Assembly: GCA_950097015.1 (NCBI GenBank)
Contig: CATNEN010000003.1
Coordinates: 7,280,001 to 7,344,000, forward strand
DNA: 64,000 bases
DNA from: Macrostomum hystrix
Taxonomy: Eukaryota > Platyhelminthes > Macrostomidae
Reading direction: 5' to 3'
Position numbers and translations under genes: made by a program. The stretch's first letter is position 1, and each line of letters starts with the position of its first letter. The notes under the pieces are model-generated. The model ran no database searches and had not been told where the DNA came from. It was given only the letters and a program-made list of their open reading frames with translations. Of the stretch, positions 45,869-58,300 are shown piece by piece.

Positions 45869-47021
45869 CTGTTGTGCGCTAAGCGAGAACAAAGATTGGA
45901 AATATTTGCTGCCTTCAAAATTAAAACTAATATTAGGCCTAAGTATTGGCAGAAAACAACTAAAGTTGAACCAGCTTGTTCAACTTGTTGAACTTGTTGT
46001 GCCAGCAATGAAAATTAACTATTCTGATTGTAAAAAATGATTTCACATGACAGAATAAGGATAAAACTTATTTCTTATTCCAATATTGTATGAATGCCTT
46101 TTTACTGTACTTGCGAGCTGAAGCTATGATATTTCGACGGAAATATATGTAGGCACGTAAAAAACACAAATTGTTCACTGTTTCCTATAAAACTTCGAAT
46201 TTAAACTAAGTTAAGTTAAACTAACTAACAAATTATTGACAACACTCAATTAAAATCAGCTTGCAGGAGACAAGCAGTAAAATATTACTTATAATTACGT
46301 TTTTTTAATAATTAAAAAAACAAATTGTTCTTCAAAGGAGAAATCGGTGAAGAATGACTTTCATCCCTTCATTTATTTGATAACGTAATGCCATAAATTA
46401 ATTACATCTCGTAGAATAAATAAAGCAACAAGATATCCTTTTTTTATTTAAATTACTCAGGAAAGAAATCGCTTCAGTGATCATATAAGTCTTTTGATTT
46501 AAAATATTAGAGCCAATATCAATAAGTATAACAGAATGCTTCGGTTGTAGACTTTATACGAAAACATTCCTGATAAACATTTCGAATGCATAAAAACAGA
46601 AAAGCTTAAATACACGCTCTAAAAATATTCCATTTTCTCTACTGGAGCTCTGTTTATATTTGATAAAAATCTTGCGTCAGTGTGTTGTTAAAGAAAGTAC
46701 TGTTAGTTTCTCGGCTTTAGATATGTGTTTTATAACAAACGGTGGTGACGAAGTGCGAATAAATAATTTAAAAGCTCTTTTAAAATATGTCAAAAAAATT
46801 ATAATTGGTTTTTAGTAGTTTTTAGCAATATAATATTATACATGTTTTGTTGTAGGACGTGTATTTAACTTCATTTTTCTATTTCACTTCTTTGCTGACC
46901 CTATAATCCTCCTCCCTATCATCGCACTTCACGAGGCATTGCACGCTGTCTATTTGCGTTGCAAAAAAGATTTATTCGTCAGACATAGACGCGTTCTCCC
47001 AAAGGTAACATTTAATTGACC
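45869..47021. promoter_or_regulatory. divergent intergenic region between the PTB and ELOVL6-like genes
   Basis: About 1.15 kb separates the two start codons, which face away from each other. The sequence is AT-rich, with a pyrimidine-rich leader before ELOVL6 (cctataatcctcctccctatc, about 46900). It must hold both promoters. No TATA/CCAAT pair is as clear as the one at 8.6 kb. Confidence 0.5.
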
Positions 47022-49407
47022 ATGTCAGGATACTCTACTGTTGGCCTTCGATACTCATCTATTGATAATGATGTAAACATGGCTCTTGGAGAGATGGAGT
47101 CTCTTAATTTTACAAATGTATATGACTTCGAAAAGTTATCCATCGGGTTAGAAGAGGAGTTCCGAGAATGGACGCAGGTATGATTACTACCAGCATATAT
47201 GCATTAACTAGCTTTTGCTTTACTTTTGCATATTGCATCTAGCTACAAATTTTGAAGTCTCTTGTCTTAGATGGGACATCAATTTTTTGATGAATTAAGT
47301 ACATTTTTATCCATTTTTATCAATGAAACAAAAGGCATATATGTGCTAACTATTAGCATAACTCACTCCGACAATATTATATTGTATTATCTGTAAGTGC
47401 TTTGCAACTAGACATTTGATACATTTTAGAAGTATTACTTCTAGTATTTGCCCCACAAGGATATAAAGTTTCTTAGTTTAAATATTAAACCTAACAAAAT
47501 TTAATATCAAACAAGAGCTACAACTACTATCTCCTACTACAGAGAATCAAAATTAGTTCTAGGAGTGTAATTTATTTAGCAAAACTGATGTACGTTTTTT
47601 ACACATGTCATTGATGTCAATGATGTCAACTCAATATCAATTTTTTATGTAAAAAGGTTCTTTTTTGTTGCATTTTAAAGTTATATTGGGTGTGAAGCTT
47701 TAAATGGCTATTGAAATAAGAAGCTTTTTGTTTTCTTTATTTAGCTTACTCTATTTCAAATACTAAAATAATTAAATTACAATTTTAGAGAAACTGGCAC
47801 TGGTCTATCTATGTCTCAGCAGTCTATGTTGCTCTGGTGTTCTATGGTCAGAAGTATATGAAGAATAGACCTGCATTCAATTTGCGACCTTTGCTTGCTG
47901 TATGGAGTGGCATCTTGGCTGTATTTAGCATCATGGGTGCCTACAGGTGTGTAAAAATATGATTTAATTTTTTCTGTTACATACTAATTATATTCTTCTC
48001 CCTTTTAATTTGTACAGGACCTTGCCTGACCTTATCTACACCTGGCAAAGTTATTCCTTTCATCACACTGTGTGTCACCCTAATTACTTCTATGGTGTTA
48101 CTGGCTTCTGGTCAATCTGCTTTGTGCTTAGCAAACCACTTGAGCTAGGAGACACCGCTTTCATTGTGCTACGTAAGCAGCATCTTGTGTTCCTGCACTG
48201 GTATCACCATATCACTGTGATGATGTATGTGTTCCACAGCTATTCAGAGCACACGGCCCCAGGCAGGTGAGCAGCTTGCTCTATCCCTTTAAATTTACAA
48301 AATATTTTTGTCATCTCTTATGTCTCCATTTTCGTCATGTCTTTATCCAACTGCCAGTTCTCTATCTCATTTTTCTATTCATCACTGACAAAGAATTCTT
48401 TACTCTGCAGATGGTTCTTCGCCATGAACTACACAGTGCATGCGTTCATGTACTCTTATTATACGCTGCGCGCGCTGCAGTTTCGCCCTCCCCGATGGGC
48501 CAGCATCAGCATCACCAGCATGCAGATTGCCCAGATGATCATCGGCTGCCTGCTGTTCGCCTACGTGCTTTGGACTAAGAAGGTAAGGCGCACAGAAACA
48601 GTGATTACTATTTGCAGGAGGGCTGTGTGAACTGGCTCATCATTTGGTGACACTAGACCTGCAGCCATCTAGAAGTCAAACTTTGCCGACTCCTGAGCAC
48701 ACACGCACACCCTAGATGCTTTTCGTAGGTACACGCTTACCCGGGTGTGTACAACTGCCTTGACTTTCTCATCGTCAGGCAGTGTAAATTGGGGCGTAAA
48801 TTGCACGACAAACCCCCTCCCTGTGACTGCAGATAATTGCAGCCTCGCCGCGTACTCGAGCTCAGGAACCTTGGTTCGAGAGTAAAATGCGCCATCAACC
48901 TCCATGGCATTGTGAGGGTGTGCACTGCCTGACAATGAAAAAGTCAGGCCCGCTGATGTACACACCTGTGTGAGTGTGTGCTCAGGAGTCAGCGAAGGGT
49001 GCCTTCTAGATGGCTGCGGGTCTAGTGTCACTAAATGATTTACAACTGCCCCCAGCCCTCCTATAAATGTCATTATTTTTGCAGGTAGATGCATTTACAA
49101 CAGCGAATTTTATTTAAATTGGAAAATATCTTAAACGACTCCACCGAATGAAACTCCGCAGGTCGGCCTAGCCTGTCAGGTGTCATACACCAATGCCATT
49201 TGCGGCAGCATCATGTACCTGTCCTATTTCGCCTTGTTCTCAAACTTCTTTTATCATTCTTATATAAAACCGTCGCGTCGATCAACTGTCAAGTCGGTCT
49301 CTGGCGAGCAGGTGGCGGCTAGTCAGCATCAGGCGGATGTGGCTGCAGTTCTCAAAGCAGTTGCTAACATGGAGCGTCGTGGCGTGGTTGCTAAGAAAGA
49401 CAAATAA
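47022..49407 (+). CDS. ELOVL6: ELOVL6-like very-long-chain fatty acid elongase, five exons, 326 aa, complete
   Basis: Condensing enzyme of the ER elongation cycle (acyl-CoA plus malonyl-CoA to 3-ketoacyl-CoA). The ELOVL6 group acts mainly on C12-C16 saturated substrates (family knowledge). Exons: 47022-47177, 47789-47946, 48018-48266, 48411-48582, 49162-49407. They total 981 nt with consistent phases (0, 2, 2, 0) and GT-AG sites throughout. Motifs are KPLELGDT at 144-151, the catalytic histidine box HWYHH at 165-169, MNYTVHAFMYSYY at 193-205 and TSMQIAQM. Several hydrophobic spans suit a multipass ER protein. The C-terminus KKDK fits a KKxx ER-retrieval signal. FLHWYHHITV and the MNY..HA.MYSYY form point to ELOVL6/3 rather than ELOVL4/5. 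Intron 4 holds two SINE A pieces head to head. It is transcribed divergently from the PTB gene. Confidence 0.93.
48613..49072. repeat. two SINE family A pieces head to head in ELOVL6 intron 4
   Basis: About 48613-48900 is a minus-oriented copy (gcaggagggctgtgtgaac to cgcgtactcgagctcaggaacc). About 48900-49072 is a plus-oriented 5'-truncated copy (tgcactgcctgacaatgaaaaagtcagg, cacacctgtgtgagtgtgtgctcagg, ctgcgggtctagtgtcactaaatgat, ccccagccctcctataaatg). The two are largely complementary over the shared body. Confidence 0.9.
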
Positions 49408-51130
49408 GTTATCTACAAAAGATATTTGAGCTGGATTATAACAAAAACTCGATTTGTTTTCTAGGGGGGGCATTCAAAGACACTGGTGGACGTTTTTTAA
49501 TAGCTATTTTCTTTATGAATACGTTTTTATAAAAAAATTAGATTTTCATTGTCTATTGTTTAGCGCCAATTAATATTTTTTTAAACACAGAAATGCGTGC
49601 TGTCTTGTTATAGTCTAGAAAATTTGCCAACCTGATCAAAACACGTTTTAATTTATCGAAATTAATAATATAACATAATGATTTAAATCAGACAGCCTGC
49701 ATTTTAGTAAAAATTAAACGTTAAAAAGTTTTTAAACTTTCCTCCGTTGCACAATGCCTCCTTAAATACTACACAACGTTGAAAGCAATAATCTTCTTTT
49801 TTATTTCAAATGTTCATCTTTTGTTCTTCGTTCTTTTCCCAATTTTTTCATGTACTTAGCTCAACATAATTTAATCATTTATTATCTTGTTTTCGAGACT
49901 AGAAAAATTAATTTTTCACTTATTAAATAATTTGTTTAAATTAATGCACTGAATTTAATGTGTTTTTATTGTCATTCTTAATTTCGCTTGATAAATTTCA
50001 AGCTAAAGGTTCAAGTTGGAAATTTCCGCGAAAGGAAATATTGCACATATTTCCGAATTTTATACTTTATTTTTACTTTTGGCATTTTTGTGCTTCTATT
50101 TTTGTTATTCAATGTGACGAAAAAAATAGTTTCATATTTGTACTTTGAAATGTTCTTTTTTTTTTAAAAAAAACTTCCCTATTTAGAACTTTTTCAAATA
50201 TCGCGTCTAGTTAATGAGATAAAAATTCCGTGTTATGAATATAAGCGTATTATATTACGCTGCAGCATATTTAATTTTAATACTAGTAACCTCGAAATGT
50301 GCTACTATAAACTCCTAGTTAATGGTCCCTCGACCGAGTTTTTCTGTTATAGTAAGTGACGGAATGCCGCGCGACAACATATTTTTACTAATATTATTTG
50401 GAATGGCAAAAGATAACATACTCTAACGAAAAATTTTCATTTTTTTCTAATATTTCTATGGTCGTACAAGTTTGTAGCTAAAGTAGATACTATATTAGAA
50501 TAGAGTAAATGGTTCATTACTATCGTTACCAAAACCCTAAGTGAAAAAATAGACTTTTTACGACACAGAAAGTTTTTCTTTATAGTAATGATAACTGAAT
50601 TTGAACCCTTGGTCACCTTGCCTTGAACATTGTTTCCTATGTCAGTTTTCTTTCTGGTCTAACTATTAACAGTAGAAAGATCACACATTTTTACCCCTGG
50701 GGAAACACCACGCGGTATTCCAAATGGCTCCCAAAGCGATTGTTTGAATATTTTAGGAGATATAGGAAAACTGTGGGTATTTAGATTGCCCTCATTGTCT
50801 TTCTACTGTTGAGCCATCCGTTTAATTAGTAAGTACGAGTACGTGGTATAAAGGCCTCTGTTGGTTTAGATAATGTCGACAGTGTTATTAATTGAGTGCT
50901 GTGGCCCCACTTTCAAGTACATTACCCGATTGAGTGCGATGTGAGACGATACGATTCGATTCAGATAGCCTGGCCTGTTTGAACTGCTGGTAATGTAACT
51001 GGTAGGTAAACTCACAGAGTTCGAATGCAAGTACAAGTTCACTCTGAGGCTCTTTTAAAATATTTTCGTATCGATCTGTACAGTCACGCTTTCGAGAATT
51101 GAGTTGTGAAGACAGTTTACATAATTCTCG
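49408..51130. other. ELOVL6 3' region and AT-rich intergenic sequence
   Basis: AT-rich with homopolymer runs. No AATAAA lies close to the stop; an ATTAAA lies near 49712. No further gene is recognised. The 50888-51547 minus frame is discussed under the 33-bp array. Confidence 0.5.
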
Positions 51131-51540
51131 AGAAATAGTCTCAACCGTCACAGACTGTCTCAGGAAATGAGTCTCAACCGTCACAGACTGTCTCAGGAAA
51201 TGAGTCTCAACCGTCACAGACTGTCTCAGGAAATGAGTCTCAACCGTCACAGACTGTCTCAGGAAATGAGTCTCAACCGTCACAGACTGTCTCAGGAAAT
51301 GAGTCTCAACCGTCACAGACTGTCTCAGGAAATGAGTCTCAACCGTCACAGACTGTCTCAGGAAATGAGTCTCAACCGTCACAGACTGTCTCAGGAAATG
51401 AGTCTCAACCGTCACAGACTGTCTCAGGAAATGAGTCTCAACCGTCACAGACTGTCTCAGGAAATGAGTCTCAACCGTCACAGACTGTCTCAGGAAATGA
51501 GTCTCAACCGTCACAGACTGTCTCAGGAAATGAGTCTCAC
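51131..51540. repeat. 33-bp minisatellite, about 12 nearly perfect copies
   Basis: Unit TCTCAACCGTCACAGACTGT followed by CTCAGGAAATGAG. I see almost no difference between copies, so the expansion is recent. 33 bp is a multiple of three and is open on both strands (plus MSLNRHRLSQE, minus VETHFLRQSVT). The 219-aa minus frame continues 82 codons past the repeat into sequence without a recognisable domain. Confidence 0.96.
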
Positions 51541-52014
51541 TTGACACAGCGTGAATACGTCACTACCCAGTTATTTTTCTTCTTGAGCTTCACACAATTT
51601 TATATGCTCATGTGAAAATCCGCAGTACCATGTGAGCCCATATCGGCACAAGTACTCGAACAGTGGTGCCACCTTCTATTTTTGCCGATTGCAGAAAACC
51701 AACTTGTGCTTCACTTTTTAGTCTTTGCACCTTGGACTTTGATATGATTTTTAATATGCGAGTACTGTGCGCTGGTTCGCCGGTACTTTGCTAACTCGTG
51801 ACTGTTTCAGCTTATCAGCTGCGATATCAAACGTTTGATCGTTCGCTGAGTGCTTTTTTTATGTGCCAAGCATAATTCAATACCTGTACCATAAAATATC
51901 GAGTCTGACAAAACTGCATCCAACTACCAAGTAGATTAATTGTATCCTTAATAATTTTCTGCTTCGTGTGATCCCATTGCTTAGAATACTAGAAACTTTG
52001 TTTTCCTTTGTCGA
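51541..52014. other. spacer, no gene recognised
   Basis: Unique sequence between the 33-bp and 26-bp arrays. Confidence 0.5.
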
Positions 52015-52800
52015 TCTACTCTACCCAACAAGGCTACCTGTCTATAACTCTATGCAATTAAGCTACCTGTCCACTCTATCCAACTAAGCTACCTGTCTAC
52101 TCTATCCAACTAAGCTGCTCTATCCAACTAAGCTACCTGTCTACTCTATCCAACTAAGCTACCTGTCTACTGTATCCAACTAAGCTACCTGTCTACTCTA
52201 TCCAACTTAAGCTACCTGTCTACTCTATCCAACTAAGCTACCTGTCTACTCTATCCAACTAAGCTACCTGTCTACTCTATCCAACTAAGCTACCTGTCTA
52301 CTCTATCCAACTAAGCTACCTGTCTACTCTATCCAACTAAGCTGCTCTATCCAACTAAGCTACCTGTCTACTCTATCCAACTAAGCTACCTGTCTACTCT
52401 ATCCAACTTAAGCTACCTGTCTACTCTATCCAACTAAGCTACCTGTCTACTCTATCCAACTAAGCTACCTGTCTACTCTATCCAACTAAGCTACCTGTCT
52501 ACTCTATCTAACTAAGCTACCTGTCTACTCTATCCAACTAAGCTACCTGTCTACTCTATCCAACTAAGCTACCTGTCTACTCTATCCAACTTAAGCTACC
52601 TGTCTACTCTATCCAACTAAGCTACCTGTCTACTCTATCTAACTAAGCTACCTGTCTACTCTATCCAACTAAGCTACCTGTCTACTCTACCCAACTAAGC
52701 TACCTGTCTACTCTATCCAACTAAGCTACCTGTCTACTCTATCCAACTAAGCTACCTGTCTACTGTATCCAACTAAGCTACCTGTCTACTCTACACACCT
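52015..52800. repeat. 26-bp minisatellite CAACTAAGCTACCTGTCTACTCTATC
   Basis: About 30 copies. Variants include a one-base insertion (caacttaagc, seen at 52205, 52407 and 52588), short units missing the 'acctgtcta' part, and CTAACTAAGC. The inserted-base variant recurs at intervals of about 200 and 180 bp, which suggests block duplication. Confidence 0.95.
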
Positions 52801-53283
52801 AAGCTATCTAGCTGTCTAGAATCTATTGAAGCGTGTCTTCGTATTAAAACCTATAGTTATCAATATTCCCATTATCTTTACTTTAGCAACCGGCCGTAAT
52901 CTAAAAAATTCGAGGTAGTTAAATTAGTGCCTCAATTTCACTATTTTACTGCCCGAAAACGTAGCCAATTTTTAGGGTCTTGACAAAATCTTGCACTGAA
53001 ATTTTATGCGAGATCTCTTGTTTTATATGAATCTGACCTGAAAAGTTAGAAATTTACATTTGAATGTATTACGTGGAAGTCAGTAAATATTTTAGGTCAA
53101 GATACTGTGTAGTACCCGGCGACGGACATTGAACCCGGCGACGGACATGTGAAGTACACTAGCTAGACACTCGCAAAAAGTATAGTTTTTGAGAAATTAT
53201 TTTCTTGAGTATCACTAAAAACGAAATCCCACCACTGAGCTTGTCAGTCTGATATAAATATGAATAACAAAGAAAAATAATAA
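52801..53283. other. spacer, no gene recognised
   Basis: Unique sequence. The 15-mer cccggcgacggacat occurs twice, 22 bp apart, near 53117-53153. Confidence 0.5.
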
Positions 53284-53627
53284 TGATTGCAGGAGGGCTG
53301 CGGGCAATGGCACATCATTTGGTGACACTAGACCCGCAGCCAGCGAGGAGGCAATTCTGCCTATTTCGCTGACTCCTGAGCACACGCACACAGATACCGT
53401 ACGCAGGCACACATAGGTGTGTACATCTGCCCTGACTCTCTCATCGTCAGGCAGTGTGCACTCTCACTGTGCCTTGGAGGCTGGCCCTCAATGGCTTAAA
53501 TTGCACGACAAGCCCCCAAGCCTTCTCTCCGCGGCTGCGCCCCAAATGAATGTGGCCTCGCCGCGGAATCGAGCTCAGGGACCTTGGTGCGAGTAAACGC
53601 GTTAACCGCTCTGCCACCGACCCCCCT
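53284..53627 (-). repeat. SINE family A, full length, reverse orientation
   Basis: Best intact family A copy. Runs from gcaggagggctgcgggcaatg at the 3' end through ctgcctatttcgctgactcctg, cgtacgcaggcacac, gacaagcccccaagccttctc and ccgcggctgcgccccaaatga to the head with B box (ggaatcgagctc) and A box (aaccgctctgccaccgac). The (AATAAT)-like tail is at the left edge. Confidence 0.92.
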
Positions 53628-53633
53628 AGCTTG

Positions 53634-53905
53634 TAAGTCTAGTAATTCGCAGCTTTAGGATTTCTGACCGTGTGATTGGGAGTTGAAATCTCAACCCAAG
53701 GGATTTGTCATCCCCGTGAGTAAGACACTAAATTACATCGCGCTAACAGTTCTTCACCATGCAGCTGTAAAATGCTGGGTACCATCGTCATGAGCTGGGG
53801 TAGAGAAACTTTTGTGGGTGTGGTGCCAGCTCTCAGCTAGCCGTTGGAAGCACCGTACGATAGCTGCGGCTGTGCCACTGTCACTGTCTGTACATCTGAC
53901 TCAAT
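53634..53905 (+). repeat. SINE family B, diverged copy abutting the SINE A copy
   Basis: The tRNA-like head (gcttgtaagtctagtaattcgc...gggagttgaaatctcaaccc) is followed by the family B body: ccgtgagtaagacactaaat, gctgtaaaatgctgggtacc, gctgggg, gatagctgcggctgtgcc and ctgtacatctgactca. Clearly older than the 36.7 kb copy. It begins within 10 bp of the head of the SINE A copy, so the two are head to head. Confidence 0.75.
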
Positions 53906-55361
53906 AAACTGCACTAGATATAATTTCTATCCATCTATTTAACATGAAGCTACCTTGCAGGCAGTTATTAAAAATAGCTGCTTTAAACAAACCTAGAGCA
54001 GCCGTTGCTACGCAGGTATAATAGCGGGCTTCACAATGGCAAACACAGCCGCGGACTATAGCGGGAGTGTGTTACAGAATCTTCATTGTCTTTATAAATC
54101 CATACGATAACCAGTTTAATCTTGATTTGAAAAATTGCTTTGTGTAAACCTCGATGCAAATCTAAATTTAAGGCTGTCAAGAGAACAAAGATGGAGCCAA
54201 TGCGCGCCTAGGTTGGAGCAGAATGGAGAGTATGAGTAATGAGCACACAGCACGTGACTATCAACTCAAATATTAAATGCAGCTCTTTTATGCCTTTGAG
54301 TATAGTCGTTTACTTTGAACTTTTTCTGGTCAAGTCCAGTTTAATTTAAATTTAAATTCTAGATTCAGGTTTGGAATAGATCTAAACATATAACATGCAC
54401 GCATTGCTTAATACCCAGTTATTAGCCTTGTTTTAAAACTAGGCGTTTTGAGAACATGAAGCACGAGTTAAATATTTTAGTAGTCGATTTCAAGATAACT
54501 TTCGAGTAAAGACATTAAAACTTATATTAACAGTAGAAAGTTCACGGGGGTATTTCAAATGCCAACATTTCACTTTTTTCATTTTCTCCAATGCTGGAGA
54601 TAAGCTTTTGCTACAATAACAGCTCGTACTTATGATACTACTAAAAGTAAATCGACTGTCAACTATCAAGTATTGTTTCAGGATTCTTAAATATCCAGTT
54701 TGTTTTTATTTTAATTTCTGTGATTTATAATGCATACAATAGAAAATATATCTGGGATATTACGACGAACAAACGATACTACAGAGAAATCAAAAGTACC
54801 GAGCGATAAAACGATAGAGATCGCAAGACTTTAACAAATAAGAATTTAAAAGAAAAACTACAGATAGACAGAAAAGTATTTCTAAACTAATAATTAGAAC
54901 GCATATTTTTGTTATGTTGTTTTAATGCTTCCCGTTTTCCATTTTAATATTACTTACGAGACGTACTTTGACTTTTAAGAGAGGAATTGTCAACTTCTAA
55001 GTTTGAGGTCCAGATCGTTATAATTCGATTCGGTCATTATAAAATCGGTATCTGCAGCATTAGCTGCATGATGTCCTGCATCTACTGCCCGCAGCCTTTT
55101 GTTTCGCCGAGAATATGGTCGTGCCGCCTGGCTGTACACCTGACTAGAAAGAGTTACTCGTATGTAGAGATGAAGAGTCGGTGCTACAAGAATAATACAA
55201 ACTTGTTTGTAAGTGCAATCACAAATTCAACCGATTGAATTGCATTGTTATAAATTAAGGAAATGTAGGTAATAGAAGCTTTACAGATCCAGCCTTACAA
55301 TATTCTAGCTAATTCGGCAATAAAACATCCATAAGTAAGGTTCAAATATTTGTTTAAATCC
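53906..55361. other. intergenic, downstream of TRPA1
   Basis: AT-rich, no gene recognised. The 3' UTR of the minus-strand TRPA1 gene must lie at its right end. Confidence 0.5.
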
Positions 55362-58300
55362 TTAGTTCTGCTCCAGCATGACAGCGTGCTCATCTGTGCA
55401 GTTGTCCTCGGCGTCAACATAGTTCAGCGCCAAATCCTGGTCGATCTGCAGCTTTCGCATGATCGCCTACAAAAGCAGGTTTCGATGGCGCATCTGAATT
55501 CAATTCCCGTACAAAAGATTTTCCGACGTCCAGCGAAGTCAATCGCAAATGGGAACTTTTAGATTGCACCGACGTTCAGTCGACGTTCGCGTTTCAAGCT
55601 AATTCCACGTCTTTTGATATTATTCGAATTTTAATGTAGCTCGTAATTAATGAAAATTGAAAAGTTCCCATTTGCCATCGACGTCGCTAGACCCCAGTGA
55701 CGTAGTCGGGAAAGTCAGCCGACGTCCCATTTTTGTACGATACTCTTATCTACGAGTTTATTTGTACAATTTTCGACTTTTTAAACTCACACTTAGCATC
55801 GCCTCAATCCTGACTGTCTTCGATTTGAGCTCTTTAAGCTTTGTTTTCACTGTCACCATGGAAACGTCGGTATCCTCCTGCTTCTTGTAGATCTTGTCCC
55901 ACTGGTCCAGCTCCGGGTCAAGGGCTCTGTTGAGCTCGTCCCTGCTTATCCAAAGGTTGTTGAACAGCTTCGAAATGAAGTAGGTCTTCTTGCTCCTGTC
56001 CGGATTGGGATAGTAGGCCTCCGATTTAATGACGAATTTGCGAGTGAGGGCCATGGGCAGGATGGCTTCTACGTCGAGGGCCAACTCCACCTGTAAGTCG
56101 TGAAAAAGAAGAAATGTTTTTTAAATGTACAGCTCTATAATTTCTGATTTTTGCCACTAATGTCACCTGCATAGCCACCAATCTCACCTAGATAGCCACC
56201 AATTTCACCTGCATAGCAACCAGTCTCACCTAGATAGCCACAAATCTCACCTGCATAGGCACCAATTTCACCTGCATTGTCACCAATCTCACCTAGATAG
56301 CCACCAATCTCACCTGCATAGGCACCAATCTCACCTGCATAGCAACCAATCTCACCTGCATAGCCACCAATCTAACCTAGATAGCCACCAATCTTACCTG
56401 CATAGCCACCAATCTCACCTAGATAGCCACCAATCTCACCTGCATAGCAACCAATCTCACCTAGATAGCCACCAATCTAACCTAGATAGCCACCAATCTC
56501 ACCTGCATAACCACCAATCTCACCTAGATAGCCACCAATCTCACCTAGATAGCCACCAATCTCACCTGCATAGCCACCAATCTCACCTGCATAGCCACCA
56601 ATCTCACCTGCATTATCACCAATCTCACCTAGATAGCCACCAATCTCACCTGCATAGCCACCAATCTCACCTAGATAGCCACCAATCTCACCTGCATAGC
56701 CACCAATCTCACCTAGATAGCCACCAATCTCACCTAGATAGCCACCAATCTAACCTAGATAGCCACCAATCTCACCTGCATAGCCATCCGATTAAGCGAG
56801 GCCTGCTCCTGAACAGCCTTGATGTCGTCGACAGCCAAGCCCACGAGCAGGTTCATGATGATGATGCTCATGATGGCCAGGAAGAAGACAAACACGGCAT
56901 AGGTTGAACTGTCGTAGAAGACCTGCTGACTGGCGTTAAGCTCGTTGCCTGGTTCGTACTGGTTGTCGAAAGTGTTGGCGTACTCAAACTCACCAATCAT
57001 CATCACGGTGGTCTTGAGCAGTGTTTTACCCAAGCTGTCGAACGCGATCTGGTTCTGAATCAGCAGATAGAATGTGATGCTGAATGACACGATAAATAAG
57101 AAGAAGACGAGAAAGAAGCGCGAGAATGTGAAGAAGATGTCTGTGAACATGACAACGTAGATGCCAAAGCGAGGCATCTTGCGAATGTACAGCACAAGAT
57201 TGAGCCAGGCAATGAGGATTCCGATAGCTCCGGTGTTCCACTGCCAATCCTGAAAAAAATAATACGAAGTGTTCATTTCAGACTGAGTGCAAAACTTTTC
57301 TATCATCACTGCATAAGCTAGTTTTTTGGCACTCACCGTTCGAACACCGCAGGTTCTTTGGCAGCTGCTCAGGTCAACTACGGTGACTATGGCCAGACTA
57401 AAGATGCTCCAGTCCATGAGATTCTCGATGTTGATGTACTTTAGTCGACTCATAAAAATCTGGCTCACCTGCAAACAAAATGCACATCATAATGACATTT
57501 CAGCTACAGAACTACCTCCCAGAATACAGGGCGAAGCGGCGTAAAAAGGCTTAAGGGCTTTCGTGCAATTTAAACCCATGAGCGTAAGGGCCAACCTCCA
57601 AGTGTACAGAGCGTGACGATAAGGAAGTCAGGGCAGATGTACACTCCTGTATGAGTGTGTGCCTGCGTACGGTATCCGTGTGAGTGTGTGCTCAGGAGCC
57701 AACGAAATGGTCAGAATTGACTGCCCATGGGGCAGGTCTAGTGTCACCAAATGATGCGCCATCGCCCGCAGCCCCCCTAAAGTTATTATTGTTATTATTA
57801 TTATTATTATTATTACTCTAAGAATAAGCCTCACGTACCTCTTTGAGCAGAAAAAATCCTCCAAGGCCAAACACGAACCACATGGCCACGGCAGCCACCT
57901 GAGGCTTCAGGCAGCTCGGCAAGGACTTCAGCACCTGCTCGCACTCGTTGTCACTCCAAGGCGAGACATTGTAGGCTGGGTAGTACGGCGCATAGTACAT
58001 GTAGGTTGGCTTCAGAGCCAGCATGTAGGCTGTGAAAGCGGCTAAGAAGATGGCGTACAATCCCAGATTGATGTAGTACACCCACCTGCCGTAGGAGGTC
58101 CACTTGTGACGCAGCAGTGCAGACACTAGCGGGTGTTTCAGCAATGTTTCCCGCTTCTTGCTGTTAATAAAGTATGAATGCGAGTCGTTAGGCTTACACT
58201 GGTGCCCACATGAGGATACAGGCATACGGTAATAATACACGGGCCCTCGCTTTCCTACTAGTGCTCACAATTGTCTCAAATCTCCGGCGTCCAGACACTC

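Noticed and set aside
50888-51547. 219-aa minus ORF with 11-residue repeats and a unique C-terminal part
   Set aside because: The repeat part is explained by the 33-bp array (open on both strands). The 82 following codons have no recognisable domain or splice support. Kept only as a note.
55758-56090. Stand-alone 110-aa gene
   Set aside because: It is TRPA1 exon 10, with a proper acceptor (cttacag) and donor (GTGAGT) inside the frame. The extra ends of the frame are intronic.
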